DNA of 64,000 nucleotides from Mesorhizobium sp. 113-3-3 (GCF_016756495.1 NZ_AP023243.1:2174501-2238500); one strand, 5' to 3'; numbered from the stretch's first letter, positions 28,394 through 37,541 are shown. Numbers and translations: made by a program. Notes: generated by a model not told the origin, from the sequence alone.

Positions 28394-30805
28394 ATGGCAA
28401 AGGGGAATCACAAAAGGATACGCGGCAAGCCGCAGATCCACAGCCTGCTGGAGCACTACCAGCCGATCGACGGCGTCGTCGACGAGATGGTCGACGCCGC
28501 AGGCAATCCCCGTCCGGTCTGGAAGCATTTCATCGAGGCGCTCGACGATCTCGGCGCCGAAAAGCTCGGCCAGCGCTTTGCCCGCGCCGACCAGTATCTG
28601 CGCGATGCCGGCGTTTACTACCGTGTCTATGACAAGGCCGGCGCCAATGAGCGCGAATGGCCGCTGGCGCACGTGCCGCTGCTTATCGAAGACGCCGAAT
28701 GGGCGGCGATCAGCGCCGGGCTCGTGCAGCGCGCCGAGCTGTTCGAGGAAACCATCGCCGATATCTATGGGCGCAACCGGCTGATCGAAAAAGGCATCCT
28801 GCCGGCCGGATTGATCGCGGCCAGCCCCGAATATTTGCGGCCTGTCGTGGGTACCACGCCGGCCGGCGGCCACTACCTGCATTTCTGTGCCTTCGAGCTT
28901 GGCCGCGGGCCTGACGGCCAGTGGTGGGTGCTGGGCGACCGCACACAGGCCCCGTCCGGCGCCGGCTTTGCGCTCGAGAACCGCGTCGCCACGACGCGCG
29001 CGCTCTCCGATATCTATGGCGAGATGCATGTGCACCGGCTTGCCGGCTTCTTCCGTCGCTTCCGCGATGCGCTGATCGGCATGGCCAGGGAAAGCGAAGG
29101 CCGCGTCGCCATATTGACGCCAGGGCCGCTCAACGAAACCTACTACGAACACGCCTACATCGCCCGCTATCTCGGCATCATGCTGCTTGAAGGGGAGGAC
29201 CTGACCGTTTCCGGCGGCAGGCTGATGGTGCGCACCGTTTCCGGGCTGATGCCGATCAGCGTGCTCTGGCGGCGCCTCGACGCCGCCTTCGCCGATCCGC
29301 TCGAATTGCGCCCGGATTCGCAGATTGGCACGCCGGGGCTGGTCGAGGCGATCCGCCAGGGGGCGGTGGCGACAGTCAATGCGCTGGGCTCGGGCCTGAT
29401 GGAAACGCGTGCACTGCTCGCCTTCCTGCCCAAGATCGCGCGCGAATTGCGCGGCGAGGAGCTGCTGCTGCCGAGTGTCGCGACATGGTGGTGCGGGCAG
29501 GCGACCGAACGCGCCCATGTGCTTGCCAATATCGACCGCATGGTGGTCGGCCCGGCGCTCTCGACGAGACTTGCCTTCGAGGATGACGGCCAGACCACGC
29601 TCGGCTCGACGCTGTCGGCCGGCGAGCGGGCCGAACTGGTGGCGCGCATCGAACGCGATGGCGGCGCCTTCGTCGGCCAGGAAGCGGTGACGCTGTCGAC
29701 GACGCCGGTCTTTGTCGGCGGCTGGCTGGAGCCGCGGCCGGCGAGCCTGCGCGTTTATCTGGCGCGCACGCCCGATGGCTGGACGGTGATGCCGGGCGGG
29801 TTCGCCCGCGTCGGCCTGTCGCTCGACCCGACGGCGATCGCCATGCAGCGCGGCGGCCAGGCGGCCGATGTCTGGGTGGTCAGCGACAGGCCCGTCGAGC
29901 GCGAGACGCTGCTGCCGCAAGAGGGCGACAGCTTCACCCGCACCAGGCCGGGCAGCCTGCCCAGCCGCGCGGCGGAGAACCTGACCTGGCTCGGCCGCTA
30001 TATAGAGCGCTCGGAAGACACGGTGCGCATCCTGCGCGCCTACCATGTGCGGCTGGCCGAGACGTCCGATCCGGACATGCCGCTGCTGGCCGACATCAGG
30101 GACTATCTCGAACCGTTCGGCATCGACGTCTCGACGGCGATCCCGTTGGGGCTGATCGGCACACTCGACAGCGCCGTCTACAGCGCCGGACAGATTCGCG
30201 ACCGCTTCTCGCCCGACGGCTGGCTGGCGCTGAAGGACCTGTCGAAGACCATCCATCAGTTCGCCAAGACGGTGGCGCCGGGCGACGACGCGACACGGGC
30301 CATGACCGTTATCCTGCGCAAGCTTGCGGGTTTCTCCGGCCTTCTGCACGAGAACATGTACCGCTTCGCCGGCTGGCGCTTCCTCGAGATCGGCCGGCGG
30401 CTGGAGCGCGGCATTCAGATCGCCCGCACGCTGTCCCGGCTGACCCGCGCCAAGGCGCCGGACGGCGCGCTCGACATGATGCTGGAGATCGGCGACAGCG
30501 TCATGACCCATCGCCGGCAATATCCGGTGCAGGCCGGCCGGCGCACGGTGATCGATCTTCTGGCGCTCGATCCGCTCAATCCGCGCTCGATCCTGTTCCA
30601 GTTGGAAAGGCTGAAGGCCGAGATCGGCCTGTTGCCGTCGGTCGGCGGCGAGGGTCACATGTCGCCGGCGGCCAAGGAGATCCTGCAGCTCAACACGGCC
30701 ATCGCCATCAAGGAGCCTTCGGACATGACGGCAAAGGCGCTGGATGAACTCGCCTATGAAATCGGCGGTCTCTACAACAGCCTCGCCAAGGCCTATTTCG
30801 GCTAG
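28394..30805 (+). CDS. Circularly permuted ATP-grasp and alpha-E domain fusion protein
   Basis: An 803-residue fusion of a circularly permuted ATP-grasp ligase (about residues 60-500) and an alpha-E all-helical domain (about 520-800, starting NLTWLGRYIERSEDTVRILR). In many genomes these are two separate genes, here fused. ATP-grasp enzymes form amide bonds using ATP, so peptide synthesis or modification is the expected chemistry, with the alpha-E domain as possible partner or substrate holder; this is inference from published comparative work. It is 6 bp after the transglutaminase/DUF2126 gene. The product of the pathway is unknown. Confidence 0.88.
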   Translation: MAKGNHKRIRGKPQIHSLLEHYQPIDGVVDEMVDAAGNPRPVWKHFIEALDDLGAEKLGQRFARADQYLRDAGVYYRVYDKAGANEREWPLAHVPLLIEDAEWAAISAGLVQRAELFEETIADIYGRNRLIEKGILPAGLIAASPEYLRPVVGTTPAGGHYLHFCAFELGRGPDGQWWVLGDRTQAPSGAGFALENRVATTRALSDIYGEMHVHRLAGFFRRFRDALIGMARESEGRVAILTPGPLNETYYEHAYIARYLGIMLLEGEDLTVSGGRLMVRTVSGLMPISVLWRRLDAAFADPLELRPDSQIGTPGLVEAIRQGAVATVNALGSGLMETRALLAFLPKIARELRGEELLLPSVATWWCGQATERAHVLANIDRMVVGPALSTRLAFEDDGQTTLGSTLSAGERAELVARIERDGGAFVGQEAVTLSTTPVFVGGWLEPRPASLRVYLARTPDGWTVMPGGFARVGLSLDPTAIAMQRGGQAADVWVVSDRPVERETLLPQEGDSFTRTRPGSLPSRAAENLTWLGRYIERSEDTVRILRAYHVRLAETSDPDMPLLADIRDYLEPFGIDVSTAIPLGLIGTLDSAVYSAGQIRDRFSPDGWLALKDLSKTIHQFAKTVAPGDDATRAMTVILRKLAGFSGLLHENMYRFAGWRFLEIGRRLERGIQIARTLSRLTRAKAPDGALDMMLEIGDSVMTHRRQYPVQAGRRTVIDLLALDPLNPRSILFQLERLKAEIGLLPSVGGEGHMSPAAKEILQLNTAIAIKEPSDMTAKALDELAYEIGGLYNSLAKAYFG

Positions 30806-30868
30806 AGCAACTCCAGGAAAAGTGTGAAACGGTTTTCCGTCCGGAATTGCGTCAAAACAAAGAGTTAG
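30806..30868. repeat. Rhizobial-type short intergenic repeat
   Basis: Directly after the ATP-grasp stop lies a sequence with internal arms GGAAAA (30816-30821) and TTTTCC (30833-30838) and the phrase CCGTCCGGAATTGCGTCAAA. From memory this is a very common intergenic repeat in Mesorhizobium and relatives. A weaker second copy of the AAAGTGT...CGGTTTT core follows at 30877-30902, with arms CGCAAAA and TTTTGCG. It may act as a transcript end or processing site. Confidence 0.6.
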
Positions 30869-30935
30869 GCAGGTTGCGCAAAAAGTGTCGCGCGGTTTTG
30901 CGACAGGAACCTGCGCCAGGACAGAAAAGTTTCGC

Positions 30936-31820
30936 ATGCTTTACGACATCAGGCTTCATCTCCATTACGATTATGCCGCGGCGGCGGGCGGCGGACGCCA
31001 CCAGATCCGCGTGCTGCCATCGACGATACCAGGCGTGCAGCGCGTCATTGCCGCATCGCTGTCCTTTGCCCCGGCGCCCAACGAGCGTTCGGATTTCTCC
31101 GATTTTTTCGGTAACAACGTCACCTCCATCGCCTTTCGCGACGCGCATGACGCGCTCGACATCAGGATGAGCGCTCGCGTTTCGGTGTCGCGGCCGGAAC
31201 CCGGGCTCGACGTGTCGCCCGATATCGGGCGGCTGCGGCAGGAACTGGCCGCGGTGCGGTCGCTGGCGTCTGCCTCGCCGCACCATTTCCTGGCGGGAAG
31301 CGCTCACTCCGGCATCGATGCGGCGATCACCTCCTATGCGCGGGACAGCGTCGGCACCTCGGCCGCGGGAACGGCAATGGACCTGTGCAATCGCATCCAT
31401 CGCGACTTCACCTATGACGGCGAGGCGACCACCGTGCGGACCCGGGCCAGCGATGCCTTCAAGCTGAAGCGCGGCGTTTGCCAGGACTTTTCGCACATCA
31501 TGATCGCCGGCTTGCGCGGGCTCGGCATTCCGGCCGGCTATGTCAGCGGCTTCCTGCGCACCATACCGCCCAAGGGCAAGCCGCGGCTGGAAGGCGCCGA
31601 TGCCATGCATGCCTGGGTCAAGGTCTGGTGCGGGCGTGACGCCGGCTGGCAGGAGTTCGACCCGACCAATGGCATGCGGGCCAGCAACGACCATATCACC
31701 GTCGGCTATGGCCGCGACTATTCCGACGTCGCGCCGATCGTCGGCGTGCTGAAAACCACCGGCGGACAGGTCGGCGAGCAGGCTGTCGACGTCATTCCGG
31801 TTGCGCTCGAGAAGGTATGA
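30936..31820 (+). CDS. Transglutaminase-like cysteine protease-fold protein
   Basis: A 294-residue transglutaminase-like protein. The ATG at 30936 is preferred over an upstream in-frame start at 30885, because MLYDIRLHLHYDY matches the start of the family's N-terminal beta domain. The core carries an apparent catalytic triad: C182 (RGVCQDFSHIMIAGLRGLGI), H225 (DAMHAWVKVW) and D242 (EFDPTNGM). It is the third member of the transglutaminase/ATP-grasp/alpha-E cluster and reads in the same direction, separated by the intergenic repeat. It could act as a peptidase or amide-transferring enzyme; the fold alone does not tell. Confidence 0.86.
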   Translation: MLYDIRLHLHYDYAAAAGGGRHQIRVLPSTIPGVQRVIAASLSFAPAPNERSDFSDFFGNNVTSIAFRDAHDALDIRMSARVSVSRPEPGLDVSPDIGRLRQELAAVRSLASASPHHFLAGSAHSGIDAAITSYARDSVGTSAAGTAMDLCNRIHRDFTYDGEATTVRTRASDAFKLKRGVCQDFSHIMIAGLRGLGIPAGYVSGFLRTIPPKGKPRLEGADAMHAWVKVWCGRDAGWQEFDPTNGMRASNDHITVGYGRDYSDVAPIVGVLKTTGGQVGEQAVDVIPVALEKV

Positions 31821-31966
31821 AGCGGCTGAAAAGCGCGAAGCGTTCCGCCATTGCAATTCTGGGTGGACGAAGCGACTTCTCAAACATAGAAGGGGCCGCT
31901 AATCTCCATTCGTTTCGAGGGACAGCCATTGTTGCTGCCAATGGGCGCGGGCGCGGGGTCTTGTAA

Positions 31967-32905
31967 TTGAAAGCGGTCAGCGTCGTCATCCCTGCCTACA
32001 ATGCGGCGGCCACTATCGCGACGACGCTGGCGTCGCTTAGCAGTGAGGCCGAGGTTATCGGCGAAGTCCTGCTGGTCGACGATGCGTCGACTGACAACAC
32101 GGCCGATGTCGCACGGCAGGCGGCGGCGCAATTGGCTTTGCCGCTGCGTGTGCTGCCGGCCGAATGCCGCGACGCCGGCGCCGCCCGCAACGTGGCGCTG
32201 GCGCAGGCGCTCCATCCCTGGGTGTATCTGATCGACGCCGACGATCTGCATCTTCAGGGCGGATTGCGCGCGCTGCTGCGGCAAGCGGAGAACCAGCCGA
32301 AAGCTGGCATGATCGTTGGCGCCTACCGGCGGCGGGTGAATGGCCAGGATCGGCAGATCAAGGTTCCGAACGGCTATCAGGCTGCGTGCCTGGCAAATGC
32401 TTCGGCCTATGTGAAAGGCGACATACGCTCCGTCGCCGTGGGCAGCGTGCTGGCATCCCGGCAACTGATCGGCGATACGCGGTTTCCGGTGGGCCTTGCC
32501 TATGACGAGGACACGCTGTTCTGGGCACGGCTGATGAGCAAGGCTTCGCTGGCCATGACTCCGCAACCCGTGATGGTTTATGAGGTTTCGCCGGCCCGCT
32601 CCGACGACCGCTTTGCAATCAACCCGGTGCGGCGCTTCCTGGAATGGCGAAGGGAATTGCGCACGCTCACCGATTGCGGCATCCCGGTTTCGGCGCTCAA
32701 GACCAGGGAAGGGCTCGTCGCCCTCAAGATTGCCCGCGTCCATTATGCGCGCGGCGACCTCGACATCGCGGCGCGCTTCCTGGCAGTGGCCGCGGCTGCG
32801 CCAAAGCGGCGCTCAGAAGCCTGGCGCTGCCTGCGCTACAGGCTCAAGCTCGCGGTGCGACGGCGGCTGTCGGCGCCACGGGTAGAACTGCAAGGCGTCT
32901 TGTAG
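31967..32905 (+). CDS. Family 2 glycosyltransferase
   Basis: A GT2/GT-A-fold glycosyltransferase, 312 residues. The TTG at 31967 is the only plausible start: an in-frame stop lies immediately before it and GCGGGG lies about 8 bp upstream. The N-terminus has the family pattern VSVVIPAYNAAATIATTLAS and LLVDDASTDNT, and the DxD-type motif is YLIDADDLHL. No membrane segment is obvious, so it is probably cytoplasmic or peripheral. The acceptor and sugar are unknown, and no polysaccharide genes lie next to it. Confidence 0.85.
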   Translation: MKAVSVVIPAYNAAATIATTLASLSSEAEVIGEVLLVDDASTDNTADVARQAAAQLALPLRVLPAECRDAGAARNVALAQALHPWVYLIDADDLHLQGGLRALLRQAENQPKAGMIVGAYRRRVNGQDRQIKVPNGYQAACLANASAYVKGDIRSVAVGSVLASRQLIGDTRFPVGLAYDEDTLFWARLMSKASLAMTPQPVMVYEVSPARSDDRFAINPVRRFLEWRRELRTLTDCGIPVSALKTREGLVALKIARVHYARGDLDIAARFLAVAAAAPKRRSEAWRCLRYRLKLAVRRRLSAPRVELQGVL

Positions 32906-33010
32906 TCGTAAGGTTCCGCCATTCGCGTATCGCGGCCAGCCGACTTTCGAGCGGGCGTGGAACCAGCAGTCGGCCAGCAGCTTATCTACGCATATTTGCG
33001 TGGAGCTTAC

Positions 33011-34102
33011 ATGCTGCAGAGATCCGGATTGTCGCTCAGCCGGTCGGCTGACGGGGATGTTGTGCCGAGGAATGGGGCGCAAAGCGCGGCCGAGCGCGCC
33101 GCGCTGACCTATGTCAGCGATGCCGAGCCTGGTATCCGCCGGCTGAAGACCAGCAAAGGATTTTCCTACAAGGGACCGGACGGGAAAGTGGTCTCGGATG
33201 CCGTCCGGGCGCGCATTGAGGCGATCGTCATCCCGCCGGCCTGGACGGATGTGTGGATCTCGCCTGATGCCGACGGGCATATCCAGGCGACCGGAAGGGA
33301 TTTGCGGGGGCGCAAGCAGTATCGCTATCATCCGCAATGGGCCGAAGAACGCGACGGCGCCAAATATTCCAGCCTCGTTGCCTTCGCCGAGAGCCTGGCC
33401 GAGCTGAGGCGCACGATAGACAGCGATCTGCGCCGCCACGGCCTGCCGTTCGAACGTGTCGTCGCCGCCGTCGTCTGGCTGCTCGACAACACGATGATCC
33501 GCGTCGGCAATGCCGCCTATGCGCGCGACAACAAAAGCTTCGGCCTGACGACGTTGCGCGACCGCCATGTCGATATCAAGGGATCGAGCCTGCGCTTCGC
33601 CTTCAAGGGCAAGTCCGGCAAGGAATGGAAACTGAAACTGGTTGATCGCCGCATCGCCGGCATCGTGCGGGGTGCGCAGGATCTGCCCGGCCAGAAACTG
33701 TTCCAGTATCTTGACGGGGACGGCAACAGGCGCCCGGTCCGCTCCGACGACGTCAACCGCTATATCAGGGACGCCGCCGGCGATGCGTTCAGCTCCAAGC
33801 ATTTCCGCACCTGGGGCGGCACCATCCACGCCGCGTCGCTGTTTGCACAGACGGAACTGCCCGAAAGCCAGACACAGCAAAAGCGGGTGATGAACAGCGT
33901 CATCGACAAAGTGGCCGAGCGGCTGGGCAACACCCGTGCGGTCTGCCGCAAATGCTATATCCACCCGCAGGTTTTCGAGGCCTGGTCGCAGGGACGGTTG
34001 CTGGCCGAAATGGCGGAGGCCAACAAGCGCAAGCGGTCCATGGAAGGTCTCGATGACGAGGAAGCGCTCGTGTTGAGATGGCTGAAAAGGCACGAAGGGT
34101 GA
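33011..34102 (+). CDS. DNA topoisomerase IB
   Basis: A poxvirus/eukaryote-type topoisomerase IB, which relaxes supercoiled DNA through a transient 3'-phosphotyrosine link. The ATG at 33011 is supported by the GTGGAG ribosome site; a GTG at 32957 is an alternative. The 363-residue protein shows the N-terminal domain with YHPQWAEERDGAKY, the catalytic-core elements MIRVGNAAYARDNKSFGLTT and FRTWGGTIHAASLFA, and the active-site tyrosine Y316 in CRKCYIHPQVFEAW. Bacterial TopIB of this kind is scattered in Rhizobiales and often acquired horizontally; here base composition looks like the neighbours. Confidence 0.93.
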   Translation: MLQRSGLSLSRSADGDVVPRNGAQSAAERAALTYVSDAEPGIRRLKTSKGFSYKGPDGKVVSDAVRARIEAIVIPPAWTDVWISPDADGHIQATGRDLRGRKQYRYHPQWAEERDGAKYSSLVAFAESLAELRRTIDSDLRRHGLPFERVVAAVVWLLDNTMIRVGNAAYARDNKSFGLTTLRDRHVDIKGSSLRFAFKGKSGKEWKLKLVDRRIAGIVRGAQDLPGQKLFQYLDGDGNRRPVRSDDVNRYIRDAAGDAFSSKHFRTWGGTIHAASLFAQTELPESQTQQKRVMNSVIDKVAERLGNTRAVCRKCYIHPQVFEAWSQGRLLAEMAEANKRKRSMEGLDDEEALVLRWLKRHEG

Positions 34103-34149
34103 CGCGCAACAATTGGCGGTCGCCATGTCAGATTTTTTTATCGACGCCG

Positions 34150-34176
34150 TGTCGGGATCGGTCATACTGTTTCGTC
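34150..34176 (+). promoter_or_regulatory. Candidate ECF sigma promoter before the YCII/ECF42 pair
   Basis: TGTCGG (34150-34155) and CGTC (34173-34176) separated by 17 bp resemble ECF-type -35 and -10 boxes and lie just before the YCII gene (ATG 34201). Autoregulation by the ECF42 factor would be natural but is inferred. Confidence 0.35.
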
Positions 34177-34200
34177 CTTTGATACAGAAAAGGACCAGCC

Positions 34201-34575
34201 ATGCTCTACGCCATACTCTGCTATGCCTCCGAAGACGTCGTCAGCTCCTGGAGCAAGGCGCAGGACGACGAAGTCATGGCCAATCTCCTCAACGTTCAGG
34301 ACAAGTACGCAAAGGCCGGCCGGCTTGGCCCGGTGGCGCGGCTTTTGCCGACGACGGCGGCGACGACGCTGAGGAAAGTGAAAGGCGAATCGGTCGTCAT
34401 CGACGGGCCATTCGCCGAGACCAAGGAGCAGTTCCTCGGTTTCTACACGCTCGAATGCGCCGATCTCGACGAGGCTGTCGAATTCGCCCGTGAGCTCTCC
34501 GAGGTCAATCCGAGCGGCGGCTCCTACGAAATCCGGCCGGTCTCGGTGTTCAATCCCACCGGTGTTGCCGTATGA
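34201..34575 (+). CDS. YCII-related DGPF-domain protein
   Basis: A small 124-residue YCII/DGPF protein with the family motif VIDGPFAETKEQFLGFY. Proteins of this family are typically encoded next to ECF42 sigma factors and are thought to link them to a signal, by an unknown mechanism. The gene has a good AAAGGACC ribosome site. Its stop overlaps the sigma-factor ATG by 4 bp (ATGA, 34572-34575), so the two are translated together. Confidence 0.9.
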   Translation: MLYAILCYASEDVVSSWSKAQDDEVMANLLNVQDKYAKAGRLGPVARLLPTTAATTLRKVKGESVVIDGPFAETKEQFLGFYTLECADLDEAVEFARELSEVNPSGGSYEIRPVSVFNPTGVAV

Positions 34576-35846
34576 CCGAACTTGCCTGGATCAGCTCCGC
34601 GATCAGCGCCGCCCGCCCGCAGGCAATGGGCGCGCTGCTGCGCTATTTCCGCGATCTCGATACGGCGGAGGAAGCTTTCCAGGATGCTTGTCTCAGGGCG
34701 TTGAAGAACTGGCCGCAGAACGGGCCGCCGCGCGATCCGGCGGCCTGGCTGATCTTTGTCGGCCGCAACAGCGGCATCGACGCGGTGCGCAAGCGCGCCA
34801 AGCAGGCACCGATGCCGGAAGAGGACCAGATCTCCGATCTGGAGGATGCCGAGAGCGACATCGCCGAGCGGCTGGACGGCGCGCATTACCGTGACGACAT
34901 ATTGCGGCTCTTGTTCATCTGCTGCCATCCCGATTTGCCGGCGACGCAGCAGATCGCGGTCGCGCTGCGCATCGTCTCCGGTCTCACCGTCAAGCAGATC
35001 GCGCGTGCCTTCCTGGTCGGCGAAAGCGCCATGGAGCAGCGTATCACCCGCGCCAAGGCACGCATCGCCGAAGCCGGTGTGCCGTTCGAGACGCCGGGCG
35101 CTGTCGAGCGCTCCGAGCGTCTCGCCGCGGTGGCGGCAATGGTCTACCTGATCTTCAACGAAGGCTATTCGACCAACAGCGGCGAGGCACCCGCCCGCGC
35201 GCCGCTATGCGAGGAGGCGATCCGGCTCGCCCGGCTGCTGCTGCGGCTGTTCCAGACCGAGCCGGAGATCATGGGGCTGACGGCGCTGCTTTTGCTGCAG
35301 CATGCACGCGCGCCGGCCCGCTTCGACGAAGACGGCGAGATCGTGCTGCTCGAGGACCAGGATCGCGGCTTGTGGAGCCGCAAGATGATCGACGAGGGGC
35401 TGGCGCTGGTCGACAAGGCATTGCGCCATCGCAAGCCGGGTCCCTATCAAGTGCAGGCTGCTATCGCCGCTTTGCATGCCCGGGCAGAGAAGGCCGAGGA
35501 CACCGACTGGGTGGAGATCGACCTGCTCTACGGGCTGCTCGAACAGATGCAGCCGTCGCCCGTCATCACGCTCAACCGCGCGGTGGCGGTCTCCAAGGTG
35601 CGCGGCCCGGAAGCCGCCCTTGCCATGATCGAGCCGCTGGAGCCGAGGCTTTCCGGCTATTTCCACTTCTTCGGCCTCAAGGGCGGGCTTTTGATGCAGC
35701 TCGACCGGGGCGAGGAGGCGCGTGTCGCCTTCGACCGGGCCATCGCGCTCGCCAACACGGCGGCGGAAGCGGCCCATATCCGCATGCATATCGATCGTCT
35801 GATGAAAGACGGCGCCGTGCGCGTGCCGGCGAAAAAGGCCAACTGA
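34572..35846 (+). CDS. ECF42-type RNA polymerase sigma factor
   Basis: A 424-residue extracytoplasmic-function sigma factor of the long ECF42 type. The sigma2 region is near residues 20-80 (ALLRYFRDLDTAEEAFQDAC) and sigma4 near 115-170 (VSGLTVKQIARAFLVGESAM). An unusually long C-terminal extension of about 230 residues has TPR-like helices (LYGLLEQMQPSPVITLNRAV), which in this group is needed for activity. There is no anti-sigma factor nearby, as is normal for ECF42; the coupled DGPF protein is the usual partner. The regulated genes cannot be deduced from the window apart from likely autoregulation. Confidence 0.92.
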   Translation: MTELAWISSAISAARPQAMGALLRYFRDLDTAEEAFQDACLRALKNWPQNGPPRDPAAWLIFVGRNSGIDAVRKRAKQAPMPEEDQISDLEDAESDIAERLDGAHYRDDILRLLFICCHPDLPATQQIAVALRIVSGLTVKQIARAFLVGESAMEQRITRAKARIAEAGVPFETPGAVERSERLAAVAAMVYLIFNEGYSTNSGEAPARAPLCEEAIRLARLLLRLFQTEPEIMGLTALLLLQHARAPARFDEDGEIVLLEDQDRGLWSRKMIDEGLALVDKALRHRKPGPYQVQAAIAALHARAEKAEDTDWVEIDLLYGLLEQMQPSPVITLNRAVAVSKVRGPEAALAMIEPLEPRLSGYFHFFGLKGGLLMQLDRGEEARVAFDRAIALANTAAEAAHIRMHIDRLMKDGAVRVPAKKAN

Positions 35847-36026
35847 GCCGCATTTGCCCATCTGGCTCAACGGTGTCACCAGGGCTTAGACCATGCCGGG
35901 GTGGCGATTTTCCCTCGAAACGAGTAAGGCCACGCCATGACTGTGCCTGAGGTGCCTTGTCGGCGCGCGGGCGAATGGCGCGAGGCGTTGACCCGACGCC
36001 ATATGATGACTCTGAAAGGGACAAAA

Positions 36027-37541
36027 ATGACCATAGCGAAGGAAACGACCGAGCTTCTGGCGAAACTGGGTGTGGCCAAGGACACGCTTGTCGGCGGCGA
36101 CCTGATCGTGCGCAGCCCGGTGACCGGTGAGCAGATCGCGGCGCTGAAGACGATTTCGCCCGCCGATGCGGCCAAGACCATCGATGCCGCGCACAAGGCA
36201 TTCCAGTCCTGGCGGCTGGTGCCCGGCCCGAAGCGCGGCGAACTGGTGCGGCTGCTCGGCGAGGAATTGCGTGCGCACAAGGCCGAGCTTGGCCGGCTGG
36301 TTTCGATCGAGGTCGGCAAGATCCCGTCCGAGGGGCTCGGCGAAGTGCAGGAGATGATCGACATCTGCGATTTCGCTGTCGGTCTGTCCCGGCAATTGTA
36401 CGGCTTGACCATCGCCACCGAGCGTCCTGGCCATCGCATGATGGAAACCTGGCATCCGCTGGGCGTGGTCGGCGTCATTTCCGCCTTCAACTTCCCGGTC
36501 GCGGTGTGGTCGTGGAATGCGGCTCTCGCTCTGGTCTGCGGTGACGCGGTGGTGTGGAAGCCGTCGGAAAAGACGCCGCTGACGGCGCTTGCCTGCGAGG
36601 CGATCTTCAAGCGCGCGGTCAAGCGTTTCGGCACTGATGCGCCGCAGGGACTGGCGCCGGTGCTGATCGGCGACCGCGCCGTCGGCGAGATCCTGGTCGA
36701 CCATCCCAAGGTGCCGCTGGTTTCGGCCACCGGCTCGACCCGCATGGGCCGCGACGTCGGCCCGCGCCTGGCCAAGCGCTTTGCGCGTGCCGTGCTGGAG
36801 CTCGGCGGCAACAATGCCGGCATCGTCTGCCCGACCGCCGATCTCGACATGGCGCTGCGCGCCATCGCTTTCGGCGCCATGGGCACGGCCGGCCAGCGCT
36901 GCACGACGCTGCGGCGCCTGTTCGTGCATGAGAGCGTCTACGATGCCCTCGTGCCGCGCCTGAAGAAGGCCTATCAGAGCGTCTCGGTCGGCAATCCGCT
37001 GGAGACCTCTTCGCTGGTCGGGCCGCTGATCGACAAGGCGGCCTTCGACGCCATGCAGAAGGCGTTGAAGGAAGCCGCCGCCCATGGCGGCAAGGTGACC
37101 GGCGGTACGCGCGTCGAGAACGGCCACCCGGATGCCTATTATGTGCATCCGGCTCTGGTCGAGATGCAAAGCCAAGTCTCGCCGGTGACCGAAGAGACGT
37201 TCGCGCCGATCCTCTATGTGATGAAATATTCGGATTTCGACGCCGTGCTCGACGAGCACAATGCCGTGGGCGCCGGCCTGTCGTCGTCGATCTTCACCCG
37301 CGACCTGCAGGAATCCGAGCGTTTCCTTGGGGTCGACGGTTCGGATTGCGGCATCGCCAACGTCAATATCGGCACGTCGGGCGCGGAGATCGGCGGTGCC
37401 TTCGGCGGCGAAAAGGAAACCGGCGGTGGGCGCGAGAGCGGCTCCGATGCGTGGAAGGCCTATATGCGCCGCGCCACCAACACGGTGAACTATTCCAAGG
37501 CACTGCCGCTCGCTCAGGGCGTCTCCTTCGACATCGACTGA
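36027..37541 (+). CDS. ALDH7-type aldehyde dehydrogenase, likely L-2-aminoadipate semialdehyde dehydrogenase
   Basis: An NAD(P)-dependent aldehyde dehydrogenase of 504 residues. The ATG at 36027 follows GAAAGGG; the frame is open back to 35937 but that part is not conserved. The catalytic cysteine is C292 (GTAGQRCTTLRRLFVHES) and the general base E258 (LELGGNNAG), 34 residues apart as in active enzymes. The C-terminus (NIGTSGAEIGGAFGGEKETG, then GRESGSDAWKAYMRRATNT) closely matches ALDH7A1/antiquitin, which oxidises aminoadipate semialdehyde in lysine catabolism. The substrate is inferred from family; a different semialdehyde cannot be excluded. Confidence 0.88.
   Translation: MTIAKETTELLAKLGVAKDTLVGGDLIVRSPVTGEQIAALKTISPADAAKTIDAAHKAFQSWRLVPGPKRGELVRLLGEELRAHKAELGRLVSIEVGKIPSEGLGEVQEMIDICDFAVGLSRQLYGLTIATERPGHRMMETWHPLGVVGVISAFNFPVAVWSWNAALALVCGDAVVWKPSEKTPLTALACEAIFKRAVKRFGTDAPQGLAPVLIGDRAVGEILVDHPKVPLVSATGSTRMGRDVGPRLAKRFARAVLELGGNNAGIVCPTADLDMALRAIAFGAMGTAGQRCTTLRRLFVHESVYDALVPRLKKAYQSVSVGNPLETSSLVGPLIDKAAFDAMQKALKEAAAHGGKVTGGTRVENGHPDAYYVHPALVEMQSQVSPVTEETFAPILYVMKYSDFDAVLDEHNAVGAGLSSSIFTRDLQESERFLGVDGSDCGIANVNIGTSGAEIGGAFGGEKETGGGRESGSDAWKAYMRRATNTVNYSKALPLAQGVSFDID

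Noticed and set aside
28388..30937. An 849-codon open frame on the minus strand opposite the ATP-grasp/alpha-E gene
   Set aside because: It has antisense-type composition and no recognisable domain, while the plus-strand fusion protein matches known families.
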